Shown: positions 1 through 11,787 of the stretch, in pieces | How the letters are laid out: each line of letters starts with the position of its first letter | How positions within the stretch are numbered: the first letter of the stretch is position 1 | Assembly: GCF_002086485.1 (NCBI RefSeq) | Contig: NZ_MVHF01000003.1 | Location: 1-64,000 of the forward strand | DNA from: Mycobacterium aquaticum | Lineage (GTDB): Bacteria; Actinomycetota; Actinomycetes; Mycobacteriales; Mycobacteriaceae | Direction: 5' to 3' | Length of the DNA stretch: 64,000 nt | Position numbers and translations under genes: made by a program | The notes under the pieces: model-generated | What the model was told of the DNA's origin: nothing | The model's input: only the letters and a program-made list of their open reading frames with translations | Databases searched by the model: none

Positions 1-14
1 GGAGGAGGTGGGTC

Positions 15-551
15 ATGGTGACGGTGCTGCTGGTCGTGGTGCTGGTGCTCGCCGTGCTCGTGCTGTTCGGCTTTGTGGCCGGCTACAACAGGATTCGCGC
101 AGCGGACATCACCGTGTCCGAAGCGCTCAGCGGCATCGACGTGGAACTGACTCGACGCGCGGCGCTCATCCCGGCATTGGTGCACACCGTGCAGAACTTC
201 GCCGCTCATGAACAGGCGATCCTGGACCGGGTGAGCTCTGCACGGGCCGCCCTGGCGTCGGCCACCGGCGGCACGTCGGTCGCCCAGCGCAGCGCCGCCG
301 AGCAGAATCTGGACAACGCCCTGGCGGGCGTGCTGGCGCTGGGCTCGTCCTACCCGCAACTCAACTCATCGAACAACTTCCTGGACCTGCAGAAGAACCT
401 GGCCGACACCGAGAACAAGCTGGCCTTTGCCCGCCAGTACTACAACGACGCGGTGGCCACCCTGAACCGCTTGGTCGGCACCATCCCCGGGATTTACGTG
501 GCGCCGATCGCCGGGGTTTCCGAACGCGAGTACTACCGGACACCGAAGTAG
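15..551 (+). CDS. LemA family membrane-anchored protein
   Basis: 178-residue protein with one N-terminal hydrophobic segment (about residues 2-22) followed by a long helical domain, the architecture of LemA proteins. The family-type stretch ITVSEALSGIDVELTRRAALIPALV and the later YYNDAVATLNRLVGTIPG support the assignment. The protein should sit in the membrane by its N-terminus with the helical bundle outside or facing the cytoplasm; the biochemical role of LemA is not established. The start is the ATG at 15, preceded by a GGAGGAGG ribosome-binding site at 1-8. The window begins only 14 nt upstream, so any operon partner to the left is unseen. It reads toward fmt, which starts 27 nt after the stop. 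Confidence 0.88.
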   Translation: MVTVLLVVVLVLAVLVLFGFVAGYNRIRAADITVSEALSGIDVELTRRAALIPALVHTVQNFAAHEQAILDRVSSARAALASATGGTSVAQRSAAEQNLDNALAGVLALGSSYPQLNSSNNFLDLQKNLADTENKLAFARQYYNDAVATLNRLVGTIPGIYVAPIAGVSEREYYRTPK

Positions 552-566
552 CCTTCGGCCCGCCAC

Positions 567-572
567 TACACT
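567..572 (+). promoter_or_regulatory. Candidate -10 box of fmt (leaderless)
   Basis: TACACT fits the mycobacterial TANNNT -10 pattern and ends 6 nt before the fmt GTG. No Shine-Dalgarno sequence lies between them, so a leaderless transcript starting at the GTG is likely. No convincing -35 box was seen. Confidence 0.45.
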
Positions 573-578
573 GGCGCA

Positions 579-1508
579 GTGCGACTCGTCTTTGCCGGAA
601 CCCCCGAACCCGCGTTGCCGTCGCTTCGCCGATTCATCGACTCCCCGCGCCATGAGGTCGTCGCCGTGCTCACCCGCCCGGATGCCGCCGCGGGCCGCCG
701 GGGCAAGCCCGCGCCGTCGCCGGTGGCGAAGCTGGCCCTGGAGCACGACATCCCGCTGCTGCGGCCGGCGCGGCCCAACGATGACGAATTCGTCGCCGAG
801 CTGACCGAACTGGCCCCGGACTGCTGCGCCGTGGTGGCCTATGGCGCGCTGCTGAGCCGGCGGCTGCTGGCGGTCCCGGCGCGAGGCTGGGTCAATCTGC
901 ACTTCTCGCTGCTTCCGGCGTGGCGTGGTGCGGCGCCGGTGCAGGCTGCGATCGCAGCCGGGGACACCGTCACCGGTGCGACCACGTTCCTCATCGAACC
1001 CGCATTGGATTCCGGCCCCGTCTACGGCGTGGTCACCGAAGCTGTCGGCGCATCCGATACCGCGGGCGATCTTCTTGGCCGCCTTGCTGTTTCGGGTGCA
1101 GCACTGCTGGAGGCCACGATCGACGGGATCGCCGACGGCTCGCTGACCGCGGTGCCGCAACCGGCCGAGGGCGTCACCGTCGCGCCGAAGATCACCGTGG
1201 AGTCGGCCAAGGTGCGCTGGGATCTACCTGCCCATGTCGTGGACCGCCATATCCGCGCGGTCACCCCCAACCCGGGTGCCTGGACGATGATCGGTGATCA
1301 GCGGGTCAAGGTCGGTCCGGTGACAGCGGTCGAGGATGCAGATCCGTTGGCTCCGGGCGTGATCGAGGTGCACCGCAATGATGTGGTGGTGGGCACGGGT
1401 TCTCAGCCTGTGCGGTTGGGCCAGATCCAGCCGCCGGGCAAGAAACTCATGAACGCCGCCGACTGGGCGCGAGGTGCCCGGCTCGACGCAGCGGTGCGGG
1501 CCTCATGA
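579..1508 (+). CDS. fmt: Methionyl-tRNA formyltransferase
   Basis: 309 residues, the normal family length. It transfers the formyl group of 10-formyl-tetrahydrofolate to initiator Met-tRNA. The formyltransferase signature [14 protein letters not shown] is at about residues 107-120. Asn106, His108 and Asp144 sit where the catalytic Asn/His/Asp triad of this fold is expected. The C-terminal domain (about 205-309) would bind tRNA. The GTG start follows a TANNNT box by 6 nt, which suggests a leaderless message. The stop overlaps the start of rsmB (ATGA), so translation of fmt, rsmB and ribD is probably coupled. Confidence 0.97.
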   Translation: MRLVFAGTPEPALPSLRRFIDSPRHEVVAVLTRPDAAAGRRGKPAPSPVAKLALEHDIPLLRPARPNDDEFVAELTELAPDCCAVVAYGALLSRRLLAVPARGWVNLHFSLLPAWRGAAPVQAAIAAGDTVTGATTFLIEPALDSGPVYGVVTEAVGASDTAGDLLGRLAVSGAALLEATIDGIADGSLTAVPQPAEGVTVAPKITVESAKVRWDLPAHVVDRHIRAVTPNPGAWTMIGDQRVKVGPVTAVEDADPLAPGVIEVHRNDVVVGTGSQPVRLGQIQPPGKKLMNAADWARGARLDAAVRAS

Positions 1509-2896
1509 CCCGGCCCGACAGGCGGCCACCGCAACGCAAGCGTCAGCCGCGACGCACCCCGCTGGACCCGGCGCGGCGCGCGGCGTTCGACGTGCTGCGC
1601 GCGGTGTCGGAACGCGATGCCTACGCCAACCTGGCGCTGCCCGCATTGCTGACCGAACGCAAGATCGAAGGCCGGGACGCCGCTTTCGCCACCGAACTGA
1701 CCTACGGTGCCTGCCGCGCCCGCGGACTGCTCGACGCGGTGATCGAAAAGGCAGCCGGGCGGCCCACCGAGAACATCGATCCGGTGTTGCTCGATCTGCT
1801 GCGGCTGGGCGCCTACCAGCTACTGCGCACCCGGGTCGAGCCGCACGCCGCGGTGTCCACCACCGTCGACCAGGCCGGCATCGAATTCGACACGGCCAGA
1901 GCAGGTTTCGTCAACGGGGTGATGCGCACCATCGCCTCGCGCGACGAGCAGTCCTGGACCGACGAGCTGGCCCCGGCGGCGGACAGCGATCCGGTTGGGC
2001 ACTCGGCGTTCGTCCATGCCCATCCGCGCTGGATCGCCCAGGCGTTCACCGACGCGCTCGGTGCACGGGCCAGTGAACTCGACGCCCTGCTGACCAGCGA
2101 CGACGAGCGCCCATTGGTGCATCTGGCGGCCCGGCCCGGCGTGTTGACGGCCGAGGAACTCGCCCAGCAGGCCGGTGGCATCGTCGGCAAGTACTCGCCG
2201 TACGCGGTGTATCTGCCCGGCGGCGATCCGGGACGGCTTGCCGCCGTGCGCGACGGCGCCGCACAGGTTCAAGACGAGGGCAGCCAGCTGGTGGCCCGGG
2301 CCCTGACGCTGGCAGAACTCGACGGCCCGGACAAAGGTAGGTGGCTGGATCTGTGTGCCGGGCCGGGCGGCAAGACCGCGTTACTGGCCGCGCTGGGGGC
2401 GGCCACGGGCGCCGCCGTCACCGCCGTCGAGCCCGGCGAGCGGCGCGCTGACCTGGTCGAGGAGAACACCCGCGGGCTCGGCGTCGACGTGCACCGGGTC
2501 GACGGTCGCGATTCGGGTCTGACCCCCGGCTTCGACCGGGTGCTGGTCGATGCGCCCTGCACCGGCCTCGGTGCGCTGCGGCGCCGCCCGGAGGCGCGCT
2601 GGCGTCGCGTCCCGGGCGACGTACCCGGCCTGGCGAAACTGCAGAAGGAACTGCTGGCCGCGGCCATCAAGCTGACCCGCCCCGGCGGGGTGGTGCTCTA
2701 CGCGACCTGTTCGCCGCACCTGGCCGAGACGGTCGGGGTGGTGGCCGACGCGTTGCGCAGGCAGCCCGTGACCGCGCTGGACACCCGCGAGCTGTTCGCC
2801 CCGGCCGACGACCTCGGCGCAGGGCCGTACGTGCAGCTGTGGCCACACCGGCACGGCACCGACGCGATGTTCGCCGCGGCCCTGAGGGTGCGATGA
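1505..2896 (+). CDS. rsmB: 16S rRNA (cytosine-967-C5) methyltransferase
   Basis: 463-residue Fmu/RsmB protein. Residues about 22-160 form the NusB-like RNA-binding domain, and the C-terminal half is the SAM-dependent RNA m5C methyltransferase. Visible motifs are the SAM loop [11 protein letters not shown] (281-291), the DAPCTG motif with Cys352, and the catalytic TCS motif with Cys402. The two-cysteine arrangement is typical of m5C enzymes. It begins in an ATGA overlap with fmt and ends in an ATGA overlap with ribD. The fmt-rsmB pairing is common in bacteria and links initiator tRNA formylation with rRNA modification. Confidence 0.95.
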   Translation: MTRPDRRPPQRKRQPRRTPLDPARRAAFDVLRAVSERDAYANLALPALLTERKIEGRDAAFATELTYGACRARGLLDAVIEKAAGRPTENIDPVLLDLLRLGAYQLLRTRVEPHAAVSTTVDQAGIEFDTARAGFVNGVMRTIASRDEQSWTDELAPAADSDPVGHSAFVHAHPRWIAQAFTDALGARASELDALLTSDDERPLVHLAARPGVLTAEELAQQAGGIVGKYSPYAVYLPGGDPGRLAAVRDGAAQVQDEGSQLVARALTLAELDGPDKGRWLDLCAGPGGKTALLAALGAATGAAVTAVEPGERRADLVEENTRGLGVDVHRVDGRDSGLTPGFDRVLVDAPCTGLGALRRRPEARWRRVPGDVPGLAKLQKELLAAAIKLTRPGGVVLYATCSPHLAETVGVVADALRRQPVTALDTRELFAPADDLGAGPYVQLWPHRHGTDAMFAAALRVR

Positions 2897-3903
2897 CCAC
2901 ACCGGCGACCGACGCCATGATGCGCCTGGCGATCGAGCAGGCGAACGGGGTCAAGGGCACCACCTATCCCAACCCGCCCGTCGGCGCGGTCATCGTCGAC
3001 CGCAACGGACAGGTCGCCGGGGTGGGTGCCACCCAGCCGCCCGGCGGGCCGCACGCCGAGGTGATGGCGCTGCGCCGGGCCGGGCAGCGGGCACTCGGCG
3101 GCACCGCGGTGGTCACCCTGGAGCCGTGCAACCACCACGGCCGCACCCCGCCGTGCGTGGATGCCCTTGTGGCAGCCGGTGTTTCGACGGTGGTGTACGC
3201 GGTTTCCGATCCCAACGAGGTGGCCGCCGGCGGTGCCGCACGACTCGCCGATGCGGGTATCGAAGTGGTGCCCGATGTGCTGGCCGACGAGGTCTCGCGT
3301 GGTCCGCTGCGCGAATGGCTGCACAAGCAGCGCACCGGCCTGCCGCACGTCACCTGGAAGTTCGCCACCAGCGTCGACGGTCGCAGCGCCGCAGCCGACG
3401 GGTCGAGCCAGTGGATCACCAGCCCGGCGGCGCGCGCGGACGTGCACCGCAGGCGTGCGGTGATCGATGCCATCGTGGTCGGCACCGGCACGGTGTTCGC
3501 CGACGATCCGGCGCTCACGGCGCGCCTGGCCGACGGCAGCCTCGCCGAGCACCAGCCCCTGCGCGTCGTGGTCGGGTATCGCGAGGTGTCGTCGGAAGCC
3601 AAAGTGCTCAACGATGATTCGCGCACGATGGTGATTCGTACCCATGATCCGCACGAGGTGATCAAGTTCCTCGCCGACCGCACCGATGTGCTGCTGGAGG
3701 GTGGGCCGACTCTGGCGGGCGCGTTCCTGCGGGCCGGTGCGGTCGATCGCATCATCGCCTACGTGGCACCGATCTTGTTGGGCGGCCCGATCACTGCGGT
3801 CGACGATGTCGGTGTGCTCAGCATCGCCCATGCCCAGCGCTGGCGCTTCGACGGGGTCGAGCCGATCGGTCCGGACGTGCTGCTCAGTCTCGTGCCCGGC
3901 TGA
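2893..3903 (+). CDS. ribD: Bifunctional riboflavin deaminase/reductase
   Basis: 336 residues. It catalyses the deaminase and reductase steps that convert the GTP cyclohydrolase II product into the ribityl-precursor of lumazine. The N-terminal deaminase domain shows the zinc motif PHAE (His54, Glu56) and PCNHHGRTPPC (Cys79, Cys88). The reductase domain follows from about residue 148, with FATSVDGR and the GTGTVFADDP segment. The start is the ATG at 2893 inside the ATGA overlap with rsmB; a longer in-frame extension upstream would run into rsmB coding sequence and was discarded. The rest of the riboflavin pathway (ribC, ribA2, ribH) lies 5 kb downstream. Confidence 0.95.
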   Translation: MTTPATDAMMRLAIEQANGVKGTTYPNPPVGAVIVDRNGQVAGVGATQPPGGPHAEVMALRRAGQRALGGTAVVTLEPCNHHGRTPPCVDALVAAGVSTVVYAVSDPNEVAAGGAARLADAGIEVVPDVLADEVSRGPLREWLHKQRTGLPHVTWKFATSVDGRSAAADGSSQWITSPAARADVHRRRAVIDAIVVGTGTVFADDPALTARLADGSLAEHQPLRVVVGYREVSSEAKVLNDDSRTMVIRTHDPHEVIKFLADRTDVLLEGGPTLAGAFLRAGAVDRIIAYVAPILLGGPITAVDDVGVLSIAHAQRWRFDGVEPIGPDVLLSLVPG

Positions 3904-3911
3904 GCGTCGGG

Positions 3912-4904
3912 CTATTCGTCGTCCAGCGAGCGGTGTTCGATGAGGTTGCGCACACCGGTGGGGCCGAGCCGTTCCCGGAATGCCTGCACGGTGTAGCCCA
4001 CGACGGTGGCGTCGGTGCGGGCCCGCGCGGTGGCCGACCGGGGCAGCCCGAACAGCGGGCCCATCTCGCCGAAATAGTCGCCGGGCGTGGAGATCCTGAC
4101 CATTTCCTCTCCGCCGGTTGCCAATTCGCGTGTGATGGAAATCTCGCCCGCGGTCACCACGTAGATCAGGTCACCCATCGTGCCCTGGGCGAACAACACC
4201 TCGCCGGCCCGCAACCGCACCGTCTCGGGACCTTCGTGGGCCTCGGTCATGTGCGGCACCAATTCGACCACCTGGTCGGCCAGCGGCAGGATGCGGGTGT
4301 CGTGCGTGGCGACGACCACGACGCGCTCGTCTGCGGCGAGCTCACGGATCAGCCGCAGCACCTCCTCGACCTGGATGAAGTCGAGGTGGGCGGTGGGCTC
4401 GTCGGCCAGGATGAGCGGCGGGTCGAGTGCGATGGCCCGTGCCACCGCGACGCGCTGCTGCTGCCCGCCGCTCAAATCGCCTGGGCGATGGCGCATCCGG
4501 TGTTCGAGGCCGACGCGGGTGAGCAGTTCTTCGGCGCGCCGGCGGGCGTCCTGCCGGAACATCCCGGCCGCATGCATGGGCACCATCACGTTCTCCAGCG
4601 CGGTCAGGCTGGGCACGAGGTTGAACGCCTGGAAGACGATGCCGACGGTGTCGCGTCGATAGGCCGAGAGTTCCCGGCTGGCCAGCGCCGTCACATCGAT
4701 ATCGCCGAATTCGATGCGCCCGGCCGCCGGTTTGAGGATGCCGCCGAGGCACGACAGCAGCGTCGTCTTGCCACATCCGCTGGGGCCCAACAGGATTGCC
4801 AACGACCCGGCCTCGACCTCGAGGTCAAGGCCGTCGATGGGCCGCACGGCGTAGTCGCCGCTGGAGTATTCGACAACGAGATCCTTGATGCGCAGATCGG
4901 ACAC
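3912..4904 (-). CDS. ABC exporter ATPase fused to a cyclic-nucleotide-binding-like domain
   Basis: 330 residues. Residues 1-220 are a MacB/LolD-type ATPase: Walker A GPSGCGKTT (40-48), signature LSGGQ (144-148), Walker B ending LADEP (about 166-170) and H-loop His201. Residues about 225-315 resemble a cNMP-binding domain, including a phosphate-cassette-like FGEMGPLFGLPRSATARA with Glu280 and Arg289. Such a sensory tail on a FtsX-partner ATPase is unusual. The GTG start lies 2 nt after the stop of the permease gene, so the two are one transcription unit. Lengths (330 and 349 aa) match the M. tuberculosis Rv0073/Rv0072 pair as I recall them, whose label of glutamine transporter is doubtful. Substrate unknown. 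Confidence 0.88.
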   Translation of the reverse strand: MSDLRIKDLVVEYSSGDYAVRPIDGLDLEVEAGSLAILLGPSGCGKTTLLSCLGGILKPAAGRIEFGDIDVTALASRELSAYRRDTVGIVFQAFNLVPSLTALENVMVPMHAAGMFRQDARRRAEELLTRVGLEHRMRHRPGDLSGGQQQRVAVARAIALDPPLILADEPTAHLDFIQVEEVLRLIRELAADERVVVVATHDTRILPLADQVVELVPHMTEAHEGPETVRLRAGEVLFAQGTMGDLIYVVTAGEISITRELATGGEEMVRISTPGDYFGEMGPLFGLPRSATARARTDATVVGYTVQAFRERLGPTGVRNLIEHRSLDDE

Positions 4905-4906
4905 GG

Positions 4907-5956
4907 TCAGGGCCCTCCGAACGCGAGTGCGGGGTCGACCCCGACGGCACGGCGCAGCCCGGCGATGCTGGCCAGCAGGCCGATCACCACGGCGATCACC
5001 GGCAGCGCGGTGAACGCCACCGTCGGGACGTCGCAGCGCATCGGGAACAGCGGGCCCAGCACGATCGACAGGGCACTGCCGAGCAGGGCCGCCAGCACCG
5101 CGACCAGAACGGCTTGCATCGCGAGGCCGGCCAGGATGGACCGGGTGGCCACGCCGACCGCCTTGAAGACCGCGAAATCCCGGGTGCGTTCGAGTGCGGA
5201 CAGGTAGACCACCGAGCCGACGATCATCGCGGCGACCGCCCACAACAGTCCCGCCATCAGGGTCATCGCCTGGTTGGCGCCCCGCAACGGACGTACCATG
5301 TCGTCCACCGCGCCGCCGCGGTCGACCACCCGGTAGCCGTCGAGCGCGGCGGTGGGCTTGCCGCTCAAGCCGATCGACGAGATCAACGGTTGTCCGGAGA
5401 ACAGCAGCTGCTGCGCGCCGGTGACGGTGAGGTAGACGTTGGCCTGGCCGGCCAGGGCGGTGGAATCGTCGACGAGGCCCACGATGTGTAGCCGCCGGGC
5501 GCCGATGTCGACGTCGGCTCCGACATCACGCCCCATGGTCGTCGAGGCGGCGACCTCATCGGGTGCCGCGGGGGAGCGGCCGCTGACCACCGTGGGGGTG
5601 CCCGGGCCGTGCTCCGGCACGCCGAACACGTTCACGTTGCGTGGCGAAGAGCCGTCGGGGATCGTCGAGCTGCCGTACACCAACGGCACCGCGGCCGTGA
5701 CGCCCGGAAGGCGTTGGGCCCGTTGGACTTCGGTCATCGGGATGGGCGCCGAGCCCAGAAACGGGCCTGCCGCGCCCGCCTTGATCATGAACGCGTCCAG
5801 GCCCAGCGCGTCGACTGTGCGTTGGGCCTCGACGCGGAAGCCATTGGCCAGGCCGGTAAGGACCAGGGTCATGGCGAAAACCAGCCCGGTGCCGACGACC
5901 GCGATGGCGAAGCGTCGGCGTCGCCACTGCAGGTCACGCAGCGCCGCCATCAGCAT
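4907..5956 (-). CDS. FtsX/MacB-family ABC transporter permease
   Basis: 349 residues. There is an N-terminal transmembrane helix (about 17-38), a large extracytoplasmic domain to about residue 230, and three C-terminal helices (about 232-252, 275-300, 315-335). This is the MacB-PCD plus FtsX layout of mechanotransmitting exporters. The segment AVFKAVGVATRSI before the third helix is the usual FtsX coupling region. It is the first gene of the two-gene unit with the downstream ATPase. The family usually exports lipoproteins, peptides or toxins from the outer face of the membrane; the substrate here cannot be read from sequence. Confidence 0.9.
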   Translation of the reverse strand: MLMAALRDLQWRRRRFAIAVVGTGLVFAMTLVLTGLANGFRVEAQRTVDALGLDAFMIKAGAAGPFLGSAPIPMTEVQRAQRLPGVTAAVPLVYGSSTIPDGSSPRNVNVFGVPEHGPGTPTVVSGRSPAAPDEVAASTTMGRDVGADVDIGARRLHIVGLVDDSTALAGQANVYLTVTGAQQLLFSGQPLISSIGLSGKPTAALDGYRVVDRGGAVDDMVRPLRGANQAMTLMAGLLWAVAAMIVGSVVYLSALERTRDFAVFKAVGVATRSILAGLAMQAVLVAVLAALLGSALSIVLGPLFPMRCDVPTVAFTALPVIAVVIGLLASIAGLRRAVGVDPALAFGGP

Positions 5957-6062
5957 GTCGACGCCTCGGTCATGGCTGGAGATTACCGAGCGGCGCCGTG
6001 GCCAGGGGCCGATTTCACCGGTTGCGGGGCCGTTCGGGGACGGCCGCTAGTCGGGGTATCTC

Positions 6063-6076
6063 GGTACACTCGTACC
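6063..6076. repeat. Perfect inverted repeat GGTAC-ACTC-GTACC
   Basis: A 5-bp perfect dyad with a 4-nt spacer between the start of the FtsX-type permease and the small reading frame at 6133. It has the form of a repressor operator, but no cognate regulator is encoded nearby. The stretch 5957-6132 otherwise shows nothing recognisable. Confidence 0.4.
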
Positions 6077-6132
6077 AAAGCGCTTTCGCCGACGAACGTG
6101 CGCCCGGTGAACTTGAGCAAAGGAACACGAGC

Positions 6133-6300
6133 GTGACCGCTCTGCAGGACTGGCTCAGTACGTCCCCGTTGAATCCGCGAATCGCCCCGCGAACCGTCAA
6201 GGCCCTGGTATGTGCCCAGCTACGTGGTGTACTCCCGGCCCGGCGCGCGCCGGTTCGTCATGAACCACCGCGCATCCGGCCCGGCATCGAGCGTTGCTGA
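6133..6300 (+). CDS. Possible small protein, 55 aa, unknown
   Basis: A GTG start preceded at good distance by AAAGGA (8-nt spacer) opens a 55-residue frame beginning MTALQDWLSTSPLNPR and ending PPRIRPGIERC. It is basic, without membrane segments or a motif I recognise. The inverted repeat at 6063-6076 lies 57 nt upstream, where an operator would be. It converges on the P55 transporter gene, whose stop is 1 nt away. The second half is Arg/Pro rich, as expected of random high-GC frames, so this could be a remnant or not a gene. Confidence 0.35.
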   Translation: MTALQDWLSTSPLNPRIAPRTVKALVCAQLRGVLPARRAPVRHEPPRIRPGIERC

Positions 6301-6301
6301 G

Positions 6302-7924
6302 CTACTGACTGCGGTGTCGGCCCGGGTGATCGGCCGACCCGTTGCTCACCGGAGCCGGTGCGCTGATCAGCTCGGTCGCGGCATCGTCGGCGTCCTCGGA
6401 TCCCCCGACCGGGAGTTCCTCGGCGTGCTCATGGCGCCCGGCGATGAGCAGACCGACCAGCGCACCGATGACGCACACGATTGCCGCGCTGAGGAAGATG
6501 TCGCCGTACATCATCACGTACGCCTCGCGATACCGGGCCGCCTGTGCGGTCAGGCGCTCGACCAGCGACATGTTGGCGTTGGTGTGCGCCGCGGCGAGCG
6601 TCGCCAGGTGCTGATTGAACCGGTAGAAGCCCCAGGCTCCCAGCGCCGCGATGCCGATCAGCATGCCGATCATGCGCGATACCACCACTGCCGCCGATGC
6701 GATGCCGTGCTCGGCCGAGGGCACGGCCCGCAGCGCCGACGACGTCAGCGGTCCGATCACGACGCCCAGGCCGAGGCCCACGATCGCCAGGTCGGTGTCG
6801 AGCACGGGAAGCGTGAACAGGCCCAGGTTGTGCCGGTCGGCCAGGACGTTGACCGACCAGTGCGAGACCAGGACGAAACCGCCCGCCGCGATGAGCAGGC
6901 CCGCGAACACCATGAGCCGGTCGCCGAGCTTGGTGGCCAGCCAGCCGCCGATGAGCGCGCCGATGGGCAGTGCGATCAGGAACCTCAGCAGCAGGAACGC
7001 CGAGTGGTTCTGGTCCTGGCCCAGCACGCCCTGCCCGAACAGTTCGACGTTGACCAGGGTCACCATCAGCGCAGCGCCTGCGCACAGGGACGCGGCCAGG
7101 GCTGCCAGGAACGGCCGGAAGTGGACGCCTGCGGGGTCGATGAGCCGCGTCCGGGCCACCTTCTCCCACGCGAAGAACGCGACGGTCGCCACGGCAGCGG
7201 CGATGAGCACCGGGATACCCCACGACGGCAGCACATGCTTGCCGTCGGGTTGCGGGTTGTAGAGCCCCACCACAGTGAGCCCGAGCGCGATCGCGAGCAG
7301 CACGCCGCCCACGACGTCGACCTTCTCGGGCGGTTGATCCTTGTCCTTCGGTGGCAGGCTGAAGTGGATCATCACCATCGCGATGACGGCCAACGGCACG
7401 TTGACCCAGAAGACCGCCTGCCAGTGGTGGAACAGCCACACCAGCGCGATGCCGTACATCGGGCCAAGGACGGCGCCCAACTCCTGTGCCGCACCCACGC
7501 CGCCGAGCACACCCGCGCGGTTACGCGCGGACCACAGGTCAGCCGCCAACGCCAGGGTCACGGGAAGCAGGGCGCCACTGGCCGAGCCCTGGATGAGCCG
7601 GCCGATGACCAGCACGGTCACGTCGGTGGACAGCGCGGTCACGATCGAACCGACGGCAAAACCGGCCAGGCCCACCTGGATCAGCATCTTGCGGCCGAAC
7701 CGGTCCGACGCGCGGCCCAGCAACGGCATCGCGGCGATGTAGCCCAGCAGGTAGCCCGTGATGATCGGGGTGACCCGCTGGATCTGATTGACCGCGATCC
7801 CGACGTCTTTCATGATGTCGACGATGATCGTGATCACGACATAGGTGTCGAGGGCGCCGAGCAGCACCGCGAGGCTGCCCGCGCTGATCGCGATTCCGCG
7901 GCTCGATGTCCGGGGCATCGGCAT
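6302..7924 (-). CDS. P55-type major facilitator efflux/lipid transporter
   Basis: 540 residues with about 14 hydrophobic segments, a DHA2-type MFS protein. The N-terminal stretch [16 protein letters not shown] and motif A-like [10 protein letters not shown] are clear. This is the P55 (Rv1410c) orthologue by sequence and by its position directly behind lprG. P55 and LprG together are known to move triacylglycerides and lipoarabinomannan toward the outer membrane and affect drug tolerance. The chosen ATG at 7924 overlaps the lprG stop (TGATG); a second ATG at 7918 is possible. The C-terminal tail (about residues 508-540) is hydrophilic and acidic. Confidence 0.93.
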   Translation of the reverse strand: MPMPRTSSRGIAISAGSLAVLLGALDTYVVITIIVDIMKDVGIAVNQIQRVTPIITGYLLGYIAAMPLLGRASDRFGRKMLIQVGLAGFAVGSIVTALSTDVTVLVIGRLIQGSASGALLPVTLALAADLWSARNRAGVLGGVGAAQELGAVLGPMYGIALVWLFHHWQAVFWVNVPLAVIAMVMIHFSLPPKDKDQPPEKVDVVGGVLLAIALGLTVVGLYNPQPDGKHVLPSWGIPVLIAAAVATVAFFAWEKVARTRLIDPAGVHFRPFLAALAASLCAGAALMVTLVNVELFGQGVLGQDQNHSAFLLLRFLIALPIGALIGGWLATKLGDRLMVFAGLLIAAGGFVLVSHWSVNVLADRHNLGLFTLPVLDTDLAIVGLGLGVVIGPLTSSALRAVPSAEHGIASAAVVVSRMIGMLIGIAALGAWGFYRFNQHLATLAAAHTNANMSLVERLTAQAARYREAYVMMYGDIFLSAAIVCVIGALVGLLIAGRHEHAEELPVGGSEDADDAATELISAPAPVSNGSADHPGRHRSQ

Positions 7925-8640
7925 CAGCCCGCAGGCTTGGCGACGGTGACCTGCTTGCCCCAGTCGGACAACGTCATCGTGACGCTGTTGCCCTCGCTGG
8001 GGGTCAGCTTGGCCTGCATGAGCGCGTGGTCGCCGTCGGACTTGATCCACGCCACTGCCGGGACGGGCGCGGTGGCCTTGATCGACGGGGCGATCGCGTT
8101 GACCGCGTCGGCCGAGACCTGACCGGTGACGCGGACGGTGTCGACGCCGCCGATGGTCTCGCGGCCCTCGGCCTTGGGATCGGTGAAGTTGGCCAGGATG
8201 TTGGCCAGGCCCTTGTCGGGGCTGAGGATGGCCGCGATGTCGTAGATGTTGGCCGCGGGGCCCCAGTTCGACAGCGGGTCACCGGGGGTCAGTGCCGCCC
8301 ACAGGTCGTTGTCCACGACCGCGAACTTGGCGTCGCTGATCTTCTGACCGGCGACGGTGACGTCGGCCGTGCCCTGGGCGGCCACCGCCGGGGAATTGGT
8401 GAGGTCACCGTCGAGCTTCTGGATCGGCAGCCCGCTGACGGTGCCCTGCGTGGTCAGCTGCAGGTGAACGCTCTGCTGGCTCTTCGTCGTCGCGGTGGAC
8501 TCCTGAATCAGGGTGGCCCCGTCCGGCAACGGCTCGTTGGACTTGTCGGCGGATTTGTCAGAACACCCGGCGATCAATGCGACCGCGGCGAACAGGATTG
8601 CGAGCAAGGATTGGACAGCGAAGCGTGGGCGCGTCTGCAT
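7924..8640 (-). CDS. lprG: Lipoarabinomannan/TAG carrier lipoprotein LprG
   Basis: 238 residues (236 in M. tuberculosis). The signal peptide ends in the lipobox LIAGC with Cys26 as the acylated residue. The mature domain is the LppX/LprG fold with a lipid-binding pocket; [19 protein letters not shown] and the later [17 protein letters not shown] are typical. It delivers triacylated glycolipids to the outer membrane with P55, encoded in the overlapping next gene. The ATG at 8640 is 6 nt after a TACGAT box on the minus strand with no Shine-Dalgarno sequence, so a leaderless message is likely. It is divergent from ribC across 73 nt. Confidence 0.95.
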   Translation of the reverse strand: MQTRPRFAVQSLLAILFAAVALIAGCSDKSADKSNEPLPDGATLIQESTATTKSQQSVHLQLTTQGTVSGLPIQKLDGDLTNSPAVAAQGTADVTVAGQKISDAKFAVVDNDLWAALTPGDPLSNWGPAANIYDIAAILSPDKGLANILANFTDPKAEGRETIGGVDTVRVTGQVSADAVNAIAPSIKATAPVPAVAWIKSDGDHALMQAKLTPSEGNSVTMTLSDWGKQVTVAKPAG

Positions 8641-8646
8641 GACTGC

Positions 8647-8652
8647 ATCGTA
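8647..8652 (-). promoter_or_regulatory. Candidate -10 box of lprG (leaderless)
   Basis: Reading on the minus strand, TACGAT ends 6 nt before the lprG ATG. It shares a 73-nt divergent intergenic region with the ribC promoter. Confidence 0.45.
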
Positions 8653-8700
8653 GAGGCTCGTGGTGACGGGCTGCTTTCTCCGACCGCGGGCAGGCTCCAA

Positions 8701-8706
8701 TACGCT
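8701..8706 (+). promoter_or_regulatory. Candidate -10 box of ribC (leaderless)
   Basis: TACGCT ends 7 nt before the ribC GTG with no Shine-Dalgarno sequence between. There is no room for an FMN riboswitch in the 73 nt separating ribC from lprG, and none is seen. Confidence 0.45.
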
Positions 8707-8713
8707 GGGGGCC

Positions 8714-9313
8714 GTGTTCACCGGAATCGTTGAAGAGCTGGGCGTATTGGTCGACAAGCAGGAGCTGACCGATGCCGCGCGATTGACCATCCGCGGGCCT
8801 GTCGTCACTGCTGACGCGGGCCACGGCGATTCGATCGCGGTGAACGGCGTGTGTCTGACCGTCGTGGACGTATTGCCCGACGGTGCCTTCACCGCCGATG
8901 TCATGGGCGAGACCCTCAACCGGTCCAGCCTCGGGGGTGTCGGGGTGGGCAGCCAGGTGAACCTGGAGCGCGCCGCGGCCGTCAACAGCCGGCTCGGCGG
9001 CCACATCGTGCAGGGCCACGTCGACGGCACCGGTGAGGTGGTCTCCCGCACCCCCTCCGAACACTGGGAAGTGGTGCGGATCGCGCTGCCGCGTGAGCTG
9101 TCGCGGTATGTGGTCGAGAAGGGCTCCATCACCGTCGACGGGATTTCGCTCACAGTGTCCGCGGTGGGCGACGAGTGGTTCGAGGTGTCGTTGATCCCGA
9201 CCACGCGCGAGCTCACCACGCTCGGTACGGCCGCGGTCGGCACCCGGGTGAACCTCGAGGTCGACATCATCGCCAAATATGTCGAGCGGCTGATGAGCGG
9301 CGCCGGTCAGTAA
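8714..9313 (+). CDS. ribC: Riboflavin synthase alpha chain
   Basis: 199 residues. It dismutates two 6,7-dimethyl-8-ribityllumazine molecules to riboflavin. Two tandem lumazine-binding domains are visible: residues 1-97 starting with the diagnostic MFTGIVEE and containing NGVCLTV, and residues about 98-190 containing [12 protein letters not shown] and DGISLTV. The GTG at 8714 gives the conserved MFTGIVE start; upstream in-frame codons would extend it into the lprG promoter and were rejected. It is the first gene of the ribC-ribA2-ribH cluster. Confidence 0.96.
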   Translation: MFTGIVEELGVLVDKQELTDAARLTIRGPVVTADAGHGDSIAVNGVCLTVVDVLPDGAFTADVMGETLNRSSLGGVGVGSQVNLERAAAVNSRLGGHIVQGHVDGTGEVVSRTPSEHWEVVRIALPRELSRYVVEKGSITVDGISLTVSAVGDEWFEVSLIPTTRELTTLGTAAVGTRVNLEVDIIAKYVERLMSGAGQ

Positions 9314-9358
9314 GAGCTGGCAATAACCGGTGGGTTCCGGTGGTTCATACTGGACACG

Positions 9359-9438
9359 ATGACGATGGGTTCCGTGCCGGAACAGGCGACGACGGGTTCC
9401 CTGCCGGAGCCGGCACTGGAACAGGCAAGGTGGCGAAG

Positions 9439-9442
<4 letters not shown>
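9359..9442 (+). CDS. Possible 27-aa leader peptide coupled to ribA2
   Basis: An ATG at 9359 opens a 27-codon frame, [20 protein letters not shown] and seven more residues, whose TGA overlaps the ribA2 ATG as ATGA. The frame contains an imperfect internal repeat (GGGTTCC-NTGCCGG occurs twice). The Shine-Dalgarno-like AAGGTGG for ribA2 lies inside it. Translation of this frame would feed ribosomes directly onto ribA2. No homologue is recognised and it may be accidental. Confidence 0.35.
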
Positions 9443-11752
<2,310 letters not shown>

Positions 11753-11787
11753 TTCCGACCGACCTCGCCCGCGGGTGAATGCACGAC

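Noticed and set aside
6212..8122. 636-codon open frame on the plus strand
   Set aside because: It is the antisense shadow of the P55 transporter; its composition is Arg/His/Gln rich, with no domain, as expected in high-GC DNA.
8641..8713. FMN riboswitch before ribC
   Set aside because: The intergenic space is only 73 nt, is shared with the lprG promoter, and shows no riboswitch-like pairing.
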